A DNA stretch of 64,000 nucleotides from Nitrosopumilus oxyclinae (GTDB lineage: Archaea > Thermoproteota > Nitrososphaeria > Nitrososphaerales > Nitrosopumilaceae): NCBI RefSeq assembly GCF_013407165.1, contig NZ_CP026994.1, positions 1,516,187 through 1,580,186 of the forward strand. Direction: 5' to 3'. Both the position numbers and the translations under genes were made by a program. Under the pieces are notes generated by a model, which saw nothing but the letters and a program-made list of their open reading frames with translations, searched no databases and was not told the DNA's origin. The stretch's first letter is position 1. Every line of letters begins with the position of its first letter. This document shows positions 38,324 through 48,143 of the stretch, one piece after another.

Positions 38324-38901
38324 AAATCACCAAAATTATTTTCATAAATAATTGTAGGGTTTTTTAGTTGTTTTTCTATTGTCGGTAATGATTTCATTAT
38401 ACAATAATTTACAAAATCACTAAATGATTTTATTCTATAATCATTACGCAGTGTTTCTTTGTTATCTTCATAAATTATTTGTAATTTTTTTAAAGTAAAT
38501 TTTTGCAATGGAACAAATCTACTTCGTTTAGGTAATTGTTTTGATTCTGAACTTGCTTCTGTGGTAAATTCAAGATCTTGTTTTCCATCAAGTGTTTCCA
38601 TATCTACGACTTCTTCCATTTCAGAAACAAAGATTTTTCCACCATGTATTGATGACAAGCCAGAATTTTTTGAAATCATTTCAACTACTTTTCTTGCATC
38701 TTTATCAGAAACTACCATTTCGATTTTTGCTAATGGTACTGACTTTAATCCAGTTGAACCTATTCTAGAACCTTGAGACTCATCGTAAATATTACTATCA
38801 TCTAAATTTCGTTTATCAATAATGTAAGTTCCAACTATATTCAAATTTGTTTTAATGGTAGGAAAATTTTTTCGCTTAATTACAGCCTCTATCTTTTTCA
38901 C
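38320..38901 (-). CDS. PII-like protein with C-terminal extension
   Basis: A 193-aa protein. The N-terminal about 108 residues follow PII: MKKIEAVIKRKNFPTIKTNL, then LAKIEMVVSDKDARKVVEMI and GGKIFVSEMEEVVDMET. The T-loop region (about 28-52) differs and lacks the usual glycine/tyrosine pattern. A further 85 residues (charged linker with SKQLPKRSRF, then a helical domain with ESL-like SFSDFVNYCIMKSLPTIEKQ) have no PII counterpart. It may be a PII paralog that talks to another partner through the extra domain. Confidence 0.75.
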   Translation of the reverse strand: MKKIEAVIKRKNFPTIKTNLNIVGTYIIDKRNLDDSNIYDESQGSRIGSTGLKSVPLAKIEMVVSDKDARKVVEMISKNSGLSSIHGGKIFVSEMEEVVDMETLDGKQDLEFTTEASSESKQLPKRSRFVPLQKFTLKKLQIIYEDNKETLRNDYRIKSFSDFVNYCIMKSLPTIEKQLKNPTIIYENNFGDF

Positions 38902-38975
38902 GTATAATATTCAAAAACAGGCATATTTATGAGAAATGATCATTATCACGCCTAAAAATTAGCATTCAGACTTAA

Positions 38976-40121
38976 TTATTTTTTAGAAAGTCCAAATTTT
39001 GATGCCCATCCTTGTTTTTTAGCAGGCTTCATAGAGAGATTATCTAGCATTGCATATGTAATAGTAAATCCATTTCCGATCATAGTAGCATCTTTTGTGT
39101 AATTTTCTTTGTTTGATATAAATTCATCAGCTAAATCTTTAATTTTTTTGGTTTTGAGATCAAACAATCGTATTTTTTTACCATTCTCAAGTTTAATTAT
39201 AGCATCACCACTTAGCCCCTGAATAGAAAAATTCTCAAAAAATCTAATCGTTCCACCTTCTTTAAGGATAATCTCAGAATCAAAAGTTAACTTTGCACCA
39301 TAAAATAAAATTTCTCTTGCAGAAATTTTTACATCATCTTCAACATTTAAAACAATTATAGAATCAGCTTCAAGTGATACTGTATTTGCAATATTTTCTG
39401 CAATAATTTTTCCATTTAGTGCTGAAATGTGAGTTCTATGTTCTTGAATTTGGAAAACTCCTACACGTATAGGATCTTCAATTTTAAATTTTCTTCCATA
39501 AACATTTCCAATGACAACATTACCGTTATCTACAATTATTTTTGCACCATTATCAATTTTATATTTATTTTCTAGGGGATTAACAAATTTAAAATCCCCA
39601 TTGGTTAGATGGATATTTGTCTGAAATTCTTCTGTCCATGAAGGGCTAGTAATACTTCCTTGCATAATGATAGGGCCATCATAAGAAAAACTTCCTGCCA
39701 TAAAATTTCCTTTAATTGATAAAGCACCATTAGCCTTTCGTTCTAATTCAATTTCTCCAAGGGTTTTTGAACCAAACAATCTAGAAGCAGTTGTGTTTGA
39801 ACTGTTCAAAGCAGCTGCCCATTCTTGAGCAGTTTTCATTTCTTTGAATAGTTCTTGACCCAAAATTTGATTTTTTCTTCTTACATCAGCCTCAGTATCA
39901 CCAGAATATACTTTTGAATTTTTTAATTTTTCATAATCTGTTTCAGGATATTTTTTACCAATTTTTAGATCATCATATGCTTGTTTAATTTGTATAAATT
40001 GTTCATTTTCACCTCCACGATCTGAGTGAAATTGAAGAGCTAATCGTCTAAACGCATCTCTAATTTCTTTCTCAGTTGTTCCCTCTACAATTCCTAAGAT
40101 ATCATAATTACTTTCTACCAT
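38976..40121 (-). CDS. J-domain protein fused to a beta-rich (bactofilin-like) domain
   Basis: A 381-aa protein. Residues 4-60 are a J domain (NYDILGIVEGTTEKEIRDAF, then RRLALQFHSDRGGENEQF), but the diagnostic HPD is HSD (His32-Ser33-Asp34). After a linker comes a repetitive beta region (about 120-330) with short strands such as GKIIAENIANTVSLEADSII and DVKISAREILFYGAKLTFDS, resembling polymer-forming or beta-helix proteins. It ends in a basic tail. A scaffold recruiting Hsp70-like or other partners is possible. Confidence 0.75.
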   Translation of the reverse strand: MVESNYDILGIVEGTTEKEIRDAFRRLALQFHSDRGGENEQFIQIKQAYDDLKIGKKYPETDYEKLKNSKVYSGDTEADVRRKNQILGQELFKEMKTAQEWAAALNSSNTTASRLFGSKTLGEIELERKANGALSIKGNFMAGSFSYDGPIIMQGSITSPSWTEEFQTNIHLTNGDFKFVNPLENKYKIDNGAKIIVDNGNVVIGNVYGRKFKIEDPIRVGVFQIQEHRTHISALNGKIIAENIANTVSLEADSIIVLNVEDDVKISAREILFYGAKLTFDSEIILKEGGTIRFFENFSIQGLSGDAIIKLENGKKIRLFDLKTKKIKDLADEFISNKENYTKDATMIGNGFTITYAMLDNLSMKPAKKQGWASKFGLSKK

Positions 40122-40221
40122 ATCCTATACCAATGATAATTTTTCAAATTCCTATACTTGTAGGTTATTAGACATAGAATATCAAGGATATGAAAAAAAT
40201 GGGAAAAAAGTCTAGATTTGA

Positions 40222-40644
40222 CTATTTTACTACTAAAACAGGAACTGCAGTTTTATGCATTACATAATTTGATGTACTTCCGAGAAATGCCTCTTTTGCA
40301 CCACCCAATCCTCGTGCACCTATTACAATCATGTCAAATTTTCCATTTTTAGCAAATTTAACAATTTCAGAACCAGTATTTCCACCACCAGTTTTGTATT
40401 TGAAAACAGCACCGGCCTTTTGAGTTTTATTCATAGCAGGACCAATAGCTTTGACAGCTTTTCTTTGTGCTTCTTCTTTCATTTTTGCTGTATATTTGAT
40501 TCCTGCTGCTATTGGCAAATGAAATACATAAAATCCTGTAATTTCTGCGTCTCCACCTTTAGCAATTTCAATTGCTCTATCTAATCCTCTCATAGAATTT
40601 GATGAACCATCAAGAGGAACTAGAATTTTTTTGAATTTGGCCAT
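40222..40644 (-). CDS. Universal stress protein (UspA family)
   Basis: A 140-aa USP domain. ILVPLDGSSNSMRGLDRAIE opens the fold, and the ATP-binding C-terminal signature is GARGLGGAKEAFLGSTS (G-x2-G-x9-G-[ST]), so it is an ATP-binding type. Single-domain USPs dimerise and modulate stress responses; target unknown. It stands alone between the J-domain gene and the VIT-like transporter. Confidence 0.92.
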   Translation of the reverse strand: MAKFKKILVPLDGSSNSMRGLDRAIEIAKGGDAEITGFYVFHLPIAAGIKYTAKMKEEAQRKAVKAIGPAMNKTQKAGAVFKYKTGGGNTGSEIVKFAKNGKFDMIVIGARGLGGAKEAFLGSTSNYVMHKTAVPVLVVK

Positions 40645-40745
40645 AAATTACAACAAAATTTGTTCAATATAAGAAAGGTTTATGATTTTCAATATTGGAA
40701 TTGCTCATGCATATTAATCAAATATCTAACTTGATTTAATTAAAA

Positions 40746-41429
40746 ATGAAAATACATTTTGATGATTTTATTTATGGTTCCATAGATGGAGCAGTTACAA
40801 CTTTTGCAATAGTTGCAGGTGTTATGGGCGCATCATTATCTTCTACAATAATCTTAATTCTAGGATTTGCAAATTTATTTGCTGACGGGTTTTCTATGGC
40901 TGCATCAAATTATCAAGCATCAAAAGCAAGAAATGAGTTTGTACAAATGAAAAGAAAACAAGAAGAATGGGAAATAGATAATTTAGAAGAACAAGAAAGA
41001 GATGAAATCAGGGATATCTACAGAGAAAAAGGTTTCAAAGATGAATTGTTAGAAGATGTTGTAAGAATAATCACATCAAAGAGAAAAGTATGGATAGATA
41101 CAATGATGAAAGAGGAATTAGGATTAATTGAAGATGCTAAAAATCCCATGCATAGTTCTGTAAGCACTTTTGTTGGTTTCAATTTTGTTGGATTAATTCC
41201 ATTAATTCCATTCATGATTTTCATGATGATAGGAATTGAATTAAATAAAGATGCTTTTGTATATTCTATCGCAGGAGTTTGTGCTGCATTCTTTCTTGTT
41301 GGAATGATAAAAGGAAAGATTGTAAAAAAATCAATGATGCGCTCTGGAATTAATACATTAATTATTGGAGGAATTGCTGCAATTGTCGCATATTTGGTAG
41401 GTTATGGATTAAATTTTCTAGTATCTTAG
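40746..41429 (+). CDS. VIT/CCC1-family transporter
   Basis: A 227-aa membrane protein with helices at about residues 12-33, 38-55, 145-165, 171-193 and 203-225. IYGSIDGAVTTFAIVAGVMG and LFADGFSMAASNYQASKA are the family's first two helices. A charged cytosolic segment of about 80 residues (EEQERDEIRDIYREKGFKDE) sits between helices 2 and 3 and should bind metal. Relatives move Fe2+/Mn2+ out of the cytoplasm. Confidence 0.88.
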   Translation: MKIHFDDFIYGSIDGAVTTFAIVAGVMGASLSSTIILILGFANLFADGFSMAASNYQASKARNEFVQMKRKQEEWEIDNLEEQERDEIRDIYREKGFKDELLEDVVRIITSKRKVWIDTMMKEELGLIEDAKNPMHSSVSTFVGFNFVGLIPLIPFMIFMMIGIELNKDAFVYSIAGVCAAFFLVGMIKGKIVKKSMMRSGINTLIIGGIAAIVAYLVGYGLNFLVS

Positions 41430-41457
41430 TATAATATCTGAATTAAACTGTCTCTAA

Positions 41458-42903
41458 TCATGCATCTGCATACATAGAAACTTCCCAGGCTGTAGGTGTT
41501 TGTGCAAATGCAGTGTATTCTTTATATTTTAAATCGGAATATGCAGCTAGAAAATCTTTTGTAAAAATATCAATTAAGAAATTTGAATCACTAGACAAAG
41601 AATCTAATGCACCCTTCAAAGAGACAGGCAGAGTTCCGATATTGTATTCTCGTTTCTTTTCGGTAGAAAGTTTGTAGACATTCTCTTCAACTGGATCGCC
41701 GGGATCTATTTTGTTTTTAATTCCATCTAACCCTGCAAGTAATAATGCAGCTTCTAAAAGATAGATATTTGCTGTTGGATCAGGTACACGATATTCAATT
41801 CTCTTACTTTTTTCTTGGTTTCGATTATACATTGGAACTCTAATAGCAGTGGAACGATTTGCTAATCCCCAGCATACATTAACTGGTGCTTCAAATCCAG
41901 GAACAAGACGTTTGTAAGAATTTGTAGTGGGATTTGAAATTGCACATAGAGCTGAAGCATGACTTAGAATTCCTCCCACATAATATCTTCCAGTTTGACT
42001 CATTTGTGCAACATCATCATCTTTATCATACATTACATTTCTATTTTCATTCCATAAACTCTGATGAGTATGCATGGCAGATGCGTTGTCACCAAAAATT
42101 GGTTTTGGCATAAAGGTCGCAACTTTATTTTTTCTTTTAGCTTTAACCTTTACTAAATTTTTAACTGCAATGACATTATCAGCCATTGTAATCATTTCAT
42201 CATAAACTAAATTAATTTCACATTGACCAGAAGTTGCAACCTCATGATGTTCAGCTTCGATCTTTATTCCGAAATAATTGTATAAATCTTCACAAACATC
42301 TTTCCTAAAACCATTAAGAGTATCTTTTGGTTGTGATGGATAATATCCCTCCTTGATATCAATTGCAGTACTTACATTTCCTTTTGCCCATGGGGATTCT
42401 TTGGATTCAATTGAGTAACCTGAGCCTCCACCAGAATGAGTTGCTGCATATGGAGATGGATAAACATTGATTGCATCAAAAACAAAAAATTCTATTTCAG
42501 GACCCCAATTAGTATGAGTTAATCCAAATTCTTTTAGTTTCTCAGATGCTTTGAAAGCTATACCTCTAGAATCTCTAGTGTATCTTGATTCTTTGTTTGT
42601 GCTTCCATCATAAAGATCACAAAATATTCTTGCATTTTTTCTATTGCCTGGATCATAGTCATTAGGAAGAATTTTGAATGTATTCGGATCAGGCATTAAA
42701 ATCATATCAGAATTATTAACAGATTTGAAGCCAACAATTGAACTTGCATCTAATTTTTCAAGACCATTGACAAAACTATTTTCATCAATTGCATAGCTTG
42801 GCATTCCAACATTATGAAGTTCACCAAAAATATCTACAAACCAAAAGTCTATGAACGATATATTTTCATTTTGAATAGTCTGTAAAACTTGATCTGAATT
42901 CAA
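41458..42903 (-). CDS. glnA: Glutamine synthetase (copy 1)
   Basis: A 481-aa type I glutamine synthetase making glutamine from glutamate, ammonia and ATP. FIDFWFVDIFGELHNV at the start, WGPEIEFFVFDA, AEHHEVATSGQCEINLVY and NPTTNSYKRLVPGFEAPVN are family blocks. The metal glutamates of EIEFF and EHHEVA are present. The usual adenylylation loop cannot be confirmed. A paralog is encoded at 57667-59139; this copy is less than 5 kb from the amt/PII cluster. Confidence 0.95.
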   Translation of the reverse strand: MNSDQVLQTIQNENISFIDFWFVDIFGELHNVGMPSYAIDENSFVNGLEKLDASSIVGFKSVNNSDMILMPDPNTFKILPNDYDPGNRKNARIFCDLYDGSTNKESRYTRDSRGIAFKASEKLKEFGLTHTNWGPEIEFFVFDAINVYPSPYAATHSGGGSGYSIESKESPWAKGNVSTAIDIKEGYYPSQPKDTLNGFRKDVCEDLYNYFGIKIEAEHHEVATSGQCEINLVYDEMITMADNVIAVKNLVKVKAKRKNKVATFMPKPIFGDNASAMHTHQSLWNENRNVMYDKDDDVAQMSQTGRYYVGGILSHASALCAISNPTTNSYKRLVPGFEAPVNVCWGLANRSTAIRVPMYNRNQEKSKRIEYRVPDPTANIYLLEAALLLAGLDGIKNKIDPGDPVEENVYKLSTEKKREYNIGTLPVSLKGALDSLSSDSNFLIDIFTKDFLAAYSDLKYKEYTAFAQTPTAWEVSMYADA

Positions 42904-42975
42904 CTGACATTAATTCTAAATTAGTTTACTAATGTTATCTTGTAAGTTAGAGTTGTCAAGTTAGTCAGGTTAATT

Positions 42976-44391
42976 CTAAGATTCAGGATAATCTTCAGTT
43001 GGATGTGTTGCTTTGAAATTTTTCATTTCTTCATCAAAAAAGAATTTGTCAGTAAGAGCAGGCTTCAAATCATCTAACCAAATTGCATTTTCATCATATT
43101 TTGCAAAGAATGGAACTTGAACCCAATCAGGATTTCTGCCCTGTAAAAATCTCAATACAATTACTTTTTGATCACTCAGATTTGCAGTTCCAATAACATG
43201 TACTTTTCCTGGAGTTGCAGACATACTTGGTCCACGAACAGTTCTGGCTAATCCACTAACTGAAGAATATGCTTTTTTGAAAATTTGATAAGCTTTCACC
43301 AATGGAATCCCAAAGTAATGTTGAGCACCAGTATCTCTAACTACAAACATGTAGTATGGAATACATCCGAGTTGAACTTGTTTAGTCCACATTTTAGCCC
43401 ACATTTCTGCATCGTCGTTGATATGTGCTAGTATAGGAGATTGGGTTCTAATTTGTGCTCCTGTTTTTCTTACTTCTTTAATTGCATTTTTTACTGCATC
43501 AGTGGATAATTCATTCAAATGGTTAAAGTGAGCCATAAATGCAAGATGCAAGCCGTTGTCGGTAATTTTTTTGAAAACATCTAACATTTCTTGAGAGTCT
43601 GAATCAGTCAAAAACTTGTATGGCCAGTAGGCTAGTGCTTTTGTTCCAATTCTAATTGTTTTAAGATTTGGAAGTTTAGCATCAATTAAAGCATCAACAT
43701 ATTTTGAGAAAATTTTTGCTTTCATTATCATTGGATCACCACCAGTAAAAAGCACATCAGAAATTTCTGGATGCTCTCTAACATATTGAACTAATTGCTC
43801 TCCCTCTTGCATTGCAAATTTCATCTCATCCATTCCAACAAATTGTGGCCACCTAAAACAAAAGCTACAATATGCATGACATGTTTGACTCTGACTAGGG
43901 AAAAAGAGACAAGTTTCTTTGTATTTGTGCTGCATTCCATAAAGTTTTGTTCCATCCTTTAATGTTGGAACATTTAATTCCATTTGACCTGCTGGATGTG
44001 GATTTAACTGTAAACGAATTTCATTTGCAATTGCAGTAATTTCTTTTTTATCTAAATTATTTTTTAAAGCAGTCTCCATTTTTTTATAATGTTCTGGTTT
44101 TAGCATTCCTTTTTGAGGAAATGTCAAGACAAAAATCGGATCATTTGGGATATTATTCCAATCAATTAATTGTTCAACAACATAATTATTTGCTTTAAAT
44201 GGCAAAACATTTCCCACAACTTCCATTTCAAATCTAGTTTCTTCACTAAGCTTTTGAATTTGTGGAAGAGTACGAAAATTTGCTAATGTATATGATTTTA
44301 GTGATGGTGAATCACTCCATGCTGATTCTTGATAGGTCATTTTGTAATTAGTAACTTTACCCTTGTTAAAGGTTACAGGGTTTCTAGGCAT
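42976..44391 (-). CDS. KamA-family radical SAM protein (lysine 2,3-aminomutase-like)
   Basis: A 471-aa radical SAM enzyme. The cluster site CHAYCSFCFRW (CxxxCxxC, about residues 169-176) is followed by VLFTGGDPMI, as in KamA-like aminomutases, and RIGTKALAYWPY. Lysine 2,3-aminomutases are PLP enzymes; the C-terminal region is present, but the PLP lysine is not certain by eye. Products could be beta-amino acids used as osmolytes (beta-lysine), a known theme in archaea. Confidence 0.85.
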   Translation of the reverse strand: MPRNPVTFNKGKVTNYKMTYQESAWSDSPSLKSYTLANFRTLPQIQKLSEETRFEMEVVGNVLPFKANNYVVEQLIDWNNIPNDPIFVLTFPQKGMLKPEHYKKMETALKNNLDKKEITAIANEIRLQLNPHPAGQMELNVPTLKDGTKLYGMQHKYKETCLFFPSQSQTCHAYCSFCFRWPQFVGMDEMKFAMQEGEQLVQYVREHPEISDVLFTGGDPMIMKAKIFSKYVDALIDAKLPNLKTIRIGTKALAYWPYKFLTDSDSQEMLDVFKKITDNGLHLAFMAHFNHLNELSTDAVKNAIKEVRKTGAQIRTQSPILAHINDDAEMWAKMWTKQVQLGCIPYYMFVVRDTGAQHYFGIPLVKAYQIFKKAYSSVSGLARTVRGPSMSATPGKVHVIGTANLSDQKVIVLRFLQGRNPDWVQVPFFAKYDENAIWLDDLKPALTDKFFFDEEMKNFKATHPTEDYPES

Positions 44392-44487
44392 AAATTTATC
44401 AATATTTTAAAAAAGGGAATGAAATTGCATTTAGAAATGATAATAGAGGTTACCTTTGTATTCTATAATGGGAGAATGTGTTAGTTA

Positions 44488-46275
44488 ATGGCCGAGGATG
44501 AAATAATAGGTGCAGTAGCTGGACAAGCAAGTGAATTTCAAAGTGTTACTGAACTAATAGCATCATCAGAAGCATTACAGATTGCATTCACCGTTCTTGT
44601 AATTGGAATTATTGGTATTACTCTAGTTTATCGAGTTTTTTCAAAATGGGTTTTATCTCAAAAATTTAGTTATGTTAGACCTCATCTTTCAAGATTTGTC
44701 AGAGTTGGAGTTTTACCATTTTTTGCAATTATTTTAATCACCAGCATGAATGCATACATTCAATCTTTTGATTTGTTTGACAATGTCATAATCCCAGATT
44801 TACAAAATAACTTGTCAGATATGCCAGAAAATTTTGTTGTTAGTGATAATTTATCTTCAGCTGGAACATTTGCTAAAATTCTCAATACCATCAATATACT
44901 AGTAATAGGCTATTCAATCGCGCACCTTATACCAATTATCATAAGTAAACGTGAAAAATCAAATTTGGAAAAAGAAGATTTTGAATCTTGGAAGGACATG
45001 AGAGGATTTCTTGATGACAAAAATGATTTATTTCATAGATGTTTTCAATGGGTTCCTCCAAAAAATACTCCTGAAGATATTTCAGATGAAGAATTTTTAA
45101 AAAATCTTAAAACAGAAGACGGTAGAAAATTTCTAGAAGAATTTAGAACCACAAAAGGACTACCAATTGGAAGTTATCAACAATTAGTAAAGAATCCGTT
45201 TGGAGAATGGAAACAATCAGAGAGAGAGAAATATCTTGATTATTTTGAAAAATGTATTTCTGGAAATAATCAATCTGGGAAAAAACTTAGACTTGGTCAA
45301 TCAGATGAAGAAATTTATCCAATAGATACTTGGAGAGAAGAGAAGAGATTAGAATCGTATGAACCAATTGTTGCTGGTGGAAGACCACCAGGTTATGCAA
45401 CACGAAAGAGGAAAAATCTTCCAAAATCAATTAGCCAAATACTACCACTAGGGATTTTTGTTGCAGTAATTATTGGTGTAGTTAGTTGGTGGGGTGTTGA
45501 TCTTTTTGTACTTGCTACTGCTACAGGCGGATTAGCAATTGGTGTTGGATTAGCATTACAAGAAACAATGCAGAACTATTTTGCATACATTCTGATTAGA
45601 AAAGACAAAATATTTGCAGAAGGTGAACGAATCAAATTAGATACAGGTTACAATGGCTATGTGCATAAAATTACTCCTAGAGTTACGTACATCAGAGATG
45701 CATTAAATGAGTCCTTTGCAGTAATTCCAACAAGACAGCTTGTAAATGCACAGATCATTAACTTTTCAAAAGAGATCAAAATGGTTCCTGCAATGGTTAA
45801 AGTTGGAGTTTCATATCTCAATGATCCTAAACAAGTTTCAGCAATACTTGTAAAAGTTGGAAAACGCGTAATGAAAGAATCAGTAGATAGTAAAGGTAGA
45901 CATCTTGTAACTCAATTAAGATGTCCATATGTGGAAGAAAACAAACCTAGTTGTGGATGTGATAAAGACATTCATGTAGACATCAATCAACCAGTTGTTA
46001 GGTTTAACAATTTTAATGATTCTTCATTAGATTTTTCATTATGGCTTTACGTTAGAGATTACGGTTCACAATTCAAAGCTAAAACAGAAATGAGGATAAT
46101 TATGTATGAGGAATTTAAAAAATATGACATTAGAATTCCATGGCCTATTAGAACTGTATATCAAGGAGATGAAAAACGTGAACAAGAAGAGATCGATCAG
46201 CTCAGTGAACAAAGGGATGGTGTTATTGATGAATATGGTATCGGTGACATTGGTCGTGGTAGTGGAGAAGAGTAA
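44488..46275 (+). CDS. MscS-family mechanosensitive channel
   Basis: A 595-aa membrane protein. Helices lie at about residues 35-52, 75-92 and 135-152, then a large cytosolic insert (about 155-305), and a final pair with VVSWWGVDLFVLATATGGLA and then IGVGLALQETMQNYFAYIL (the MscS pore helix TM3 and beta domain start). The IRKDKIFAEGERIKLDTGYN and GYVHKITPRVTYIRDALNES blocks match the MscS beta domain. Opening under tension would release solutes at osmotic downshift. The insert is larger than in basic MscS. Confidence 0.88.
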   Translation: MAEDEIIGAVAGQASEFQSVTELIASSEALQIAFTVLVIGIIGITLVYRVFSKWVLSQKFSYVRPHLSRFVRVGVLPFFAIILITSMNAYIQSFDLFDNVIIPDLQNNLSDMPENFVVSDNLSSAGTFAKILNTINILVIGYSIAHLIPIIISKREKSNLEKEDFESWKDMRGFLDDKNDLFHRCFQWVPPKNTPEDISDEEFLKNLKTEDGRKFLEEFRTTKGLPIGSYQQLVKNPFGEWKQSEREKYLDYFEKCISGNNQSGKKLRLGQSDEEIYPIDTWREEKRLESYEPIVAGGRPPGYATRKRKNLPKSISQILPLGIFVAVIIGVVSWWGVDLFVLATATGGLAIGVGLALQETMQNYFAYILIRKDKIFAEGERIKLDTGYNGYVHKITPRVTYIRDALNESFAVIPTRQLVNAQIINFSKEIKMVPAMVKVGVSYLNDPKQVSAILVKVGKRVMKESVDSKGRHLVTQLRCPYVEENKPSCGCDKDIHVDINQPVVRFNNFNDSSLDFSLWLYVRDYGSQFKAKTEMRIIMYEEFKKYDIRIPWPIRTVYQGDEKREQEEIDQLSEQRDGVIDEYGIGDIGRGSGEE

Positions 46276-46314
46276 GATTCTCAAAACTTAAGAATCCCAA
46301 TAAATCACATTTCT

Positions 46315-47193
46315 TTGTTGAGTAATTTATCAGTAATTGCAGGTAAATCATCTGAAGATGTAGCTAAAAAATTATCTAGAAAAATAAAGGCAAATTTTGT
46401 AAAATCACAAATAAGAGTTTTTGAGGATGGAGAAAGTAAAATTACTCTCAACGGAAAAATATCAAAGAAAAAATCCATTGTTGTACAATCAATTTATCCC
46501 CCAGTTGATACAAATCTACTCCAAGCATTATCACTAATTTCAAAAGCTAAAGAAACATCATCAGAAGTAATTGCTGTAATTCCATATATGGGATATGCAA
46601 GACAAGATAGAGAATTTTTACCAGGAGAAATTGTGACGATGAAAGTTCTTGGCAAGCTGTTCAAAGGAGCTGGTGCATCAAAAATTATTGCTGTAGATAT
46701 TCACAGTATGATTGGATTCAAACATTTTTCCATTAAAACAAAGAATGTTTCTGCAATTCCAGAACTTGTGCAATATTTTAAGAAATTGAGCCTAAAAAAT
46801 CCACTTGTTGTATCACCAGACCAAGGAGGAAAAGAGAGAGCCAAGGAATTTGCAAAGGAATTAGGTTCAGAATACATTGCTTTAGAGAAAAAAAGAGATA
46901 GAAAAACAGGTAAAGTTCAGATTAAAACAAAGAATCTAGATGAAGTTACAAACAGAGATTTGATATTAGTTGATGATATGATTAGTACAGGTGGGAGTAT
47001 TGTGAAAGCTACTCAATTTCTTAAAAAACAAAAATGTAAAAAAGTGTATGTTGCATGTACACATGCACTTTTAATGAATGATGCAGAAAAAAGAATTAGA
47101 GAAGCAGGAGTAACTAAAATTATTAGTGCAAATACAATTCCAGGTAAAACATCTATTGTAGATATTTCCAATACTATTGCAAAGGCAATTTAA
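46315..47193 (+). CDS. prs: Ribose-phosphate pyrophosphokinase (PRPP synthetase)
   Basis: A 292-aa enzyme making PRPP from ribose 5-phosphate and ATP. FEDGESKITLNGKI and PYMGYARQDREFLPGE (ATP-binding flexible loop), HSMIGFKHF, and LILVDDMISTGGSIVKA (PRPP signature) are all present. The start is TTG at 46315, with a second TTG directly after. It starts a string of genes: TrmG10-like, RNase Z and Sir2. Confidence 0.95.
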   Translation: MLSNLSVIAGKSSEDVAKKLSRKIKANFVKSQIRVFEDGESKITLNGKISKKKSIVVQSIYPPVDTNLLQALSLISKAKETSSEVIAVIPYMGYARQDREFLPGEIVTMKVLGKLFKGAGASKIIAVDIHSMIGFKHFSIKTKNVSAIPELVQYFKKLSLKNPLVVSPDQGGKERAKEFAKELGSEYIALEKKRDRKTGKVQIKTKNLDEVTNRDLILVDDMISTGGSIVKATQFLKKQKCKKVYVACTHALLMNDAEKRIREAGVTKIISANTIPGKTSIVDISNTIAKAI

Positions 47194-47195
47194 TT

Positions 47196-48143
47196 ATGCC
47201 AGAAAGTTTTTTTGTTCTATCTAAAGATTATCTAGAACTTGCAACAGATGAAATCAGTGCAATAGCAAAAATGTATGATAGATTTTCTAAAATCAAAGTA
47301 ATTTCCAATTTGGTAATTGTGCAATCTAAAACAAATGTAAATGAAATAACAAAACGTGCTACTTTTGTAAAAACTTCGGGGCAGATTTTACGAAAAATGT
47401 CTGGATTATTTCTAGATGAAGAAAACGTTGGGGTTTTAAAAAATGCAAAAAGTTTTGTTTGTAGAGTCATTAATTTATCACCAAATCAATTCAACGTTCC
47501 AGAATTAGAGAGTTCTATGGGAGATATGATATCAAAATTTTCTCATGCAAAAGTAAATTTAGAAAATCCAGATATTACAGTATATTTGATTTTTACAAAT
47601 AATGAAAACTTTTTTGGTTTTTCAAAACGATCTAAAGAACAGGTAAGACCAAAAAAGATCAAGAAATACCCTCATGAATTAGATTGGAAACTGACCAGAG
47701 TAATGATTAATCTGATTGGGATGAAAAAAGGAGAGACCGTATGCGATCCATTTTGTGGAACAGGTACTACACTTCTTGAGGCAGAATCAATGGGAATTCA
47801 TGGTATCGGGTTAGATTTTGATGAAAAAATGTGCGAAATTGCTAAGAAAAATCTCAAGGTGAATAATTATCATTCAAAGATAATAAACTCAGAATTTCAT
47901 GGATTATCAAAAATAGCAGACAAATTTGATGGAATTGTAACTGATTTGCCATATGGAACAGCCTCAAAAACATCAGAAAAACCTCAAGAAATACTGAAGA
48001 AATTTTTCTCAATGCTGCCTAAACGAAAAAAAGTTGCAATTATGTACAAAAAAGAAATGGACTTTAATTCCAAATTAAATGGATTAAAAAAATATCATAT
48101 CTATAGGCATAAAAGCTTGACAAGAACAATTCTGATAAAATGA
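47196..48143 (+). CDS. TrmG10-like tRNA (guanine-N2) methyltransferase
   Basis: A 315-aa SAM enzyme. The N-terminal half fits a THUMP-type RNA-binding region, and the C-terminal half is a Rossmann methylase with DPFCGTGTTLLEAESMG (SAM site near 184-200) and VTDLPYGTASK near 249-259, the D-[PL]-P-Y catalytic loop for N2-guanine methylation. It likely modifies G10 of tRNA. The gene overlaps RNase Z by 4 bp (ATGA) and follows prs by 2 nt, indicating one transcript. Confidence 0.85.
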   Translation: MPESFFVLSKDYLELATDEISAIAKMYDRFSKIKVISNLVIVQSKTNVNEITKRATFVKTSGQILRKMSGLFLDEENVGVLKNAKSFVCRVINLSPNQFNVPELESSMGDMISKFSHAKVNLENPDITVYLIFTNNENFFGFSKRSKEQVRPKKIKKYPHELDWKLTRVMINLIGMKKGETVCDPFCGTGTTLLEAESMGIHGIGLDFDEKMCEIAKKNLKVNNYHSKIINSEFHGLSKIADKFDGIVTDLPYGTASKTSEKPQEILKKFFSMLPKRKKVAIMYKKEMDFNSKLNGLKKYHIYRHKSLTRTILIK

